From NCBI GenBank assembly GCA_025738555.1, contig JAOVFP010000003.1, forward strand, positions 6,448,001 through 6,512,000: DNA of 64,000 bases. Direction: 5' to 3'. Under the pieces are notes generated by a model. That model was given only the letters and a program-made list of their open reading frames with translations, was not told where the DNA came from and ran no database searches. The stretch's first letter is position 1, and every line of letters starts with the position of its first letter. Source of the stretch: Cyathus striatus (taxonomy: Eukaryota; Basidiomycota; Agaricomycetes; Agaricales; Nidulariaceae). Below, piece after piece: positions 59,374-64,000 of the stretch. The position numbers and the translations under genes are program-made.

Positions 59374-60718
59374 TATATAATAATAGCTTTCTGGGTGGTC
59401 ATGATGGGCGATGAAACAGGTAGTTGTATTCTAGAGGTGTATGCTGCTATAGTTACACAGCAAAATCACTTCTAACTTGTACAAAATTCTGAAAATGTGA
59501 GTGATGGGTAAGGTAGTGCTCCTTTTTATATCAATGTATCTTTAAGTTCACTTTTCAATCCCAAATGAATTGAAACAATAATGATTTATTGGAAGAGGAG
59601 AAGTAATACACTCTGTACTACTCTGAAATTGCAAGAACCTAATTAACACTTCTTGTGTTAACTTAAATCCTTAAAAACCAGTTGAAAGCAACCCTTTACT
59701 TTCCTTAAATTCGCTTTTACTCAAAGTCTCAAATACTAGATCCTCACTGGAGCCTCAGTCCTTTGCACTTTGTAATAAATCCCACAAGATTCCGATAAAA
59801 TCACTTTAAATTACTTTGAAACAACAAGACCTAAACCACTACCCTATACCTATGTACTGGGCAAGAAAGGCATGATGCTACTTCCCTTTCTACCCTCTAA
59901 TGTACCTAGTTATATACAGAATTGAAAGACATATTACAAAGCAGGTTCTCAAATCATAAATACTAAATATGTATAGTGAAACAGATAAAACACACTACTC
60001 CTATCTATGATTTCTATCATCATAGTTCTTGATAGTAATATTACCCAGGTCCAGGCTGTGAAGCACTGCCATTACTCATTCTATATCAATCTATCATGTT
60101 TCAAGGTCTTAGATGCCCCTATTAATGATGTTTCTGGTGGATAAACATCCCTTCCCATGTATGATTGATCTTTCAGCCTGATATCGGCTGGAATCCTGTC
60201 CATTGCATTGATAATCATAGTCGATTAACATGTGTTTCTTTCTAGCTTTAGAACGAGCCCAAGACCCATTTTCATGGAGATTTGACCTCTGTATGCCTTC
60301 CATAACACATACTAATCATCTCATTATTATAATTTACCATTGATACAGCATATTACACTTGTTCTTTCGAGTATATTTCATTTGTTAGAAGTATGTATTA
60401 CCAATAGACCAACATTAAAATTCTGTAGAGTCTTGTACTCCAATTAATGCATAGCTTTCTTCATTAATATTTATTATATCATGTCTGACTACTTGTTTAA
60501 TATCCTTCCTGTTGCCAAACAAACACAATTATAGCGGTCTTAGAGCTTAACAGACACCTGTACAAGTCATGTGACTGATGCTAAAGCGGTCCATTTTAAT
60601 GATTATATTATCTTTCCTTTATTTCCAGGCTAGTGGTAGGTTGGACATTGAAGCACTTATAAGTATATTTGTAGGTGGTTTATGACTATTAATACTAAGT
60701 CAATGTGTTAGGTGCTTG
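59374..60718. other. AT-rich interval, no gene seen
   Basis: No recognisable coding region or repeat apart from short open frames. May contain a decayed LTR; I could not define ends. Confidence 0.35.
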
Positions 60719-62566
60719 CTATTGAATAGCAGTCCATAAATCTTTATTTATTATATGGGCTTTCTCAATGTGTTCAGCTTTAATGCTGAAAATGATAAAA
60801 ATGCCGATATACTGGCATATCTGGTCGATTCTCATCAGATCCATGTTGCTGGGCATTGGTAACCCTGCTCCCTCTGAAGCATTGCACATGTTCCCTGAGA
60901 GTGATGTCACAGGTTGTTCAATAGTGGGGATCCCCCATGGTTGCCTTGTGTTCAGAATGGGTATTCCATCTCTGAATGCTTCAGCCATTAACAGGTGACA
61001 CATTTTGCAGTCTCTGTCTTCTGGTCAAGTGTTCTTGGCTACTAGCCTAAGGACTTGTAGCAGGTCATATGCCTGCATCCTGTTCTCATCTTTGTATGCT
61101 GGGCTCTAGGCCAGGTTATTCAGGCAGTTTGCCTGAAGGGGGTCCATAGGGAAGCTGTGCAGGGCGATTCTGTATACTGGACTATTTGGTATGTATGGAC
61201 TGTTGCTATAGACTTCGACTCTTGATGTTTCCATAGCTATTGCCCCGGCATATGTGGTATTCATGTAGTGGGACATGTATACCATAGATCTATACATTCC
61301 TGCTAGGGTATTGTCCCTTTCTAACCTCCCTCATTGGTTGGCAACTACCCCAAAGGTATCTGGGATACAGCCCACTATGCTGTCCTGGTCCTCTTGTCTC
61401 TGGATTAGTTGTCAGTCATATTGCTGCTGTGCAACTCTTACATCCCTCACTTCCTGGTTCCATTGCATCTCCAATATCCAGTTCTCTCATTCTGGGTCCA
61501 GTGGTCTGCCAGGTTCATTATCTCTCAGGATTACTGGTCTGTCCAGTATGTCGTGGTCTATAGCAGGGTCATGTCGAGTGGTGTGGAGGGGGTGTAGTTC
61601 TCCTGGGCATGTTAGCCATATGGCAGGTGCCATTCTTCCATCTAATTGTGGTGGTTCTTGGCTTTGTTATGCTGTGGAGGGGGTGTCACTCTGTGATGCT
61701 CATATGGGGAGTGCTCTCATGAGTTGGGAGCTTCTTACTTGAAAGGTATCTTCCCTCCTGGTGTGTTGTGTTTAAGGTTGGGGTGCATCCTCCTGGTGAT
61801 GATCATGCATTCAAGGAGGTTCCTCATATTGTCATGCACTTGCATTGGATGGTTGTGTTTGGTGTTCCATCCTTGCTCTCTTTGCTGGTTCCCTTGCTCA
61901 AGATTGATATTTCCTGGGAGGAGTGTCCTCCCATGCTGGTGGTTGTTTTGACTTTAGTCATTGGACTTCTGCCTCTAGCTGGTTGTTCCTTGTCTTCAGG
62001 GCTTTATTTGCAGCTTTGAGGTTGCTCTTTTCTTGCTCGAGGTTATCTATTCTAGTGAATAGTGTCTCAATTGAGAAAATGATGTCTGGTAGTATGTTTT
62101 CTTCATGTTTGAGGGCTGCTCCCTCATTCTGTAGTCTTTCCAGCATTAGCTGGATTTCCCTCCTGTTTTTGTCTAGCTCTTCATGTTCCTGTGCAATGAG
62201 CTCCTTTTCTGTTGCTTTCTTTTTCCCCTTATCCTTCTTTGTTGGTGGCATTAGCTTGTTGGTGTCATCTATTTCCATTTCTTCAATCTGACTTATTGTG
62301 GTTTGCATGTTTTGAGGTGGTCCCCAGAAATGTGCCCATGGTCCATATAGTGGTAGTGGTGGGTGGTATGGGTTGCCCATATGGTGGGGGTACATCCTCA
62401 GTGTTGTGCCCATGGGAGGGTATCCTCCATAGGGGTCTTTTGCAAATGGTGCATGGTTGGGGAATGATCCCAATGTTGCCCCGTATTTTTTGTGTCCTGT
62501 TGAGGTGTTAGGGGTTGCAGTTGTGTGTCTCTGCTCCTGTTTGCCCTCCCCTTCTTCAGAACTCAC
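60719..62566 (-). pseudogene. Decayed ~615-codon ORF with coiled coil
   Basis: A single minus-strand frame broken by stops. N-terminus MSSEEGEGKQEQRH, a Pro/Gly/His/Tyr-rich stretch (YGGYPPMGTTLRMYPHHMGN), a Lys-rich segment, then a coiled coil (about 62170-61960). Further on, MYRSMVYMSHYMNTT, and at the end GIPILNTRQPWGIPTIEQ and NKDLWTAIQ. One of the stops (NT-TGA-PEDRDC) fits Arg to TGA. It follows the chromodomain end of the Gypsy remnant in the same direction. Gag-like in position of features but without a zinc knuckle; identity unknown. Confidence 0.4.
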
Positions 62567-62819
62567 TGGCAGGTTCTCCTGTCATGTTGTATTGGATGAG
62601 TGGGGGGTCCCACTAGTGTTGTGATAGGAGCTAGTGCTCCCATTGAAGGACTTGTGGTGAGGTTGGTTGGTGTCAAGAGGCATGCTTGGTGGTGGTGTTT
62701 GTCTTGTGAGAGCTGCATTTGCATATTTTTATTTCATTTGATTCTCTGCTTGTGTCACGTGATCTTTGTTCTTGCCATCCTCACATTGTGTCTGTAGTCA
62801 ACTGCTGTTACTTGTTTTT

Positions 62820-64000
62820 GGTAATGCTCAAGGTTTCTGCACTTCCTGGAGTTCCAGGTATCTGTCCAGTGCCTTGAGATCTTTGCATTTGCACATGGGC
62901 TCCTATGTTACATCCCTGAAGCTCCATTTGACCTGGAATTCCAGGTTGTAGTCATTCATCCATCAGTAGCTGATTATGTCATCCATGAACCATTCATGAT
63001 CTTTGTCGATTCCAAAGTCATAAGGTTCAGGACATGTTCTGTTAGGGAATAGAGTATCATCCAATGCTATAAATGGCCTTAAGAGTTTGACATGGACTAT
63101 AGGGAATATCCTATGTTTGATAAGTGCTGGTGGTAATTCCAGTGTGTATGTGAACATGTCTGGGAATGCTTTCAAGATGCAATATGGACCTATGTATTTT
63201 TGGCACAGTTTGTGTACCTGTCCTTTTGCAATATTGAGGTTTTCTGTAGAGAGGAATACCCTTGTTCCTACTGGTATATCAGGTTCCTCACTTCATTTCT
63301 AGTTGGCATAGTGTGTTTGAAAGGCATGGCAAAGTCCATTCCTATGGAGTCCCATGGTTTGGTTGGAATGAGTAGTGGGTGTAGTTTTCCAGCTGGGCAC
63401 TGGTTGGAGCTTTTTTTTTTTTTGCTCTTTGGCACAGTTTGCATGTTCAACAGAATTCTCTTGTATCTTTCACCAATACATGCAGATATGTTTGGTAGTA
63501 AGTGACCTATGTAGTTAACAAGGCCAACAAGTCATTGCATGTCATTGTAGTCCCTGGGTGTATGCCAGCCCCAGATGTGGCTTAGCTTGTCAGAGTCGGG
63601 GTGTATCCCTTCGTCATCAATGATATGGCCCAGGCATTCTACTCATTCAGCATATAATTTGCACTTGGCCCATTTGAGGAAAAGCTCATTTGCTCATAGG
63701 CAATCAAATACCAGCTTGAGGTGGGCCTCATGTTCTTCAATAGTATTTGAGAAGATGAATATATCATCTATGTACACATGTACAAATCAGCCTATCACAT
63801 CCTGGAATATTGCCATCATTAGTCACTGGAAAGTTGCCAGTGCGTTGCAGTCTCCTTGCTGCATGATGTGGCTGAGGTATGTGCCACATATCATAGAGAA
63901 TGCCATCTTAGTTACATCTTCTGGCCTTATATGTACTTGTTCATACACATTAGTTAGGTTGATTTTTGACCTGTAGTGACTTCTTGTTATGTCTTCCCAT
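62820..64000 (-). pseudogene. pol: Second Ty3/Gypsy chromovirus pol, decayed and partial
   Basis: Runs off the right edge. RT with CGTYLSHIMQQGDCNALATF, FVHVYIDDIFIFS and CKLYAE-x-VECLGHII; then, after loss of RNase H and most of the integrase, SNQCPAGKLHPLLIPTKPWD and GMDFAMPF, then a break and YIGPYCILKAFPDMFTYTLE, HVKLLRPF, and a chromodomain (EWFMDDIISY, LEFQVKWS, EPMCKCKDLKALDRYLEL). TGA replaces Arg at four or five RT positions, for example before VECLGH and before LVGLVNY. The large gap between RT and integrase remnants suggests an internal deletion. Confidence 0.78.

Overview
The window looks like repeat-rich DNA of a filamentous basidiomycete, probably an agaricomycete. The evidence is the 47-55 base spliceosomal introns with a TACTAAT-type branch site, the Ty3/Gypsy chromoviruses, a KDZ (Kyakuja-Dileera-Zisupton) transposase, and CxC5/CxC6 cysteine-cluster proteins, all known mainly from such fungi. 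I see no housekeeping gene. Almost everything is a transposable element, a fragment of one, or a tandem repeat. The organism is an inference.

Layout, 1-34600: the oldest layer is one minus-strand KDZ transposase pseudogene, present in three pieces (1-204, 11794-12473, 32335-33990). Two large TIR transposons separate the pieces. Element A is 213-11785, flanked by the 8-bp duplication CATTGCTT. Element B is 12482-32326, flanked by GATAGAAA. Removing each element and one duplication restores the KDZ reading frame. Both elements carry the same two-gene cassette: gene 1 is a low-complexity charged protein with a conserved C-terminal module, and gene 2 is a CxC5-CxC6 protein with a DDE-like C-terminal part. 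A third cassette (C, 48973-53886) has a recognisable left end at 47952.

Inside and beside these elements sit four large stem-loop elements (7205-11579, 12709-23470, 24070-27103, 42493-47125). They share GTGTCAGC termini and have arms of roughly 0.7-2 kb made of short tandem repeats (TGATCAT and TGTCACA types); none has a credible gene. One holds a smaller TIR element (9786-11455). Another holds a full-length Ty3/Gypsy chromovirus (13607-21614) with an antisense, intron-containing extra ORF.

34600-48000: degenerate 18S and 28S rRNA fragments fused to the 5' side of the KDZ remnant, a 1.07-kb dispersed repeat in two copies, a broken LINE with an AP-endonuclease domain, and the fourth stem-loop element, which lies inside the second copy of the dispersed repeat. 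48000-64000: cassette C, a hairpin-forming tandem array, a 236-bp MITE, a PIF/Harbinger pseudogene, and a decayed second chromovirus running off the right edge.

A common thread is C-to-T decay, mostly at CpG. Nearly all premature stops I could align are TGA (or TAG) at positions where the family has Arg (CGA) or Trp (TGG), as expected from RIP-like mutation or deamination of methylated CpG. The most interesting material is the two-gene CxC5/CxC6 transposon family with its fast-changing subterminal repeats, and the giant GTGTCAGC stem-loop family.
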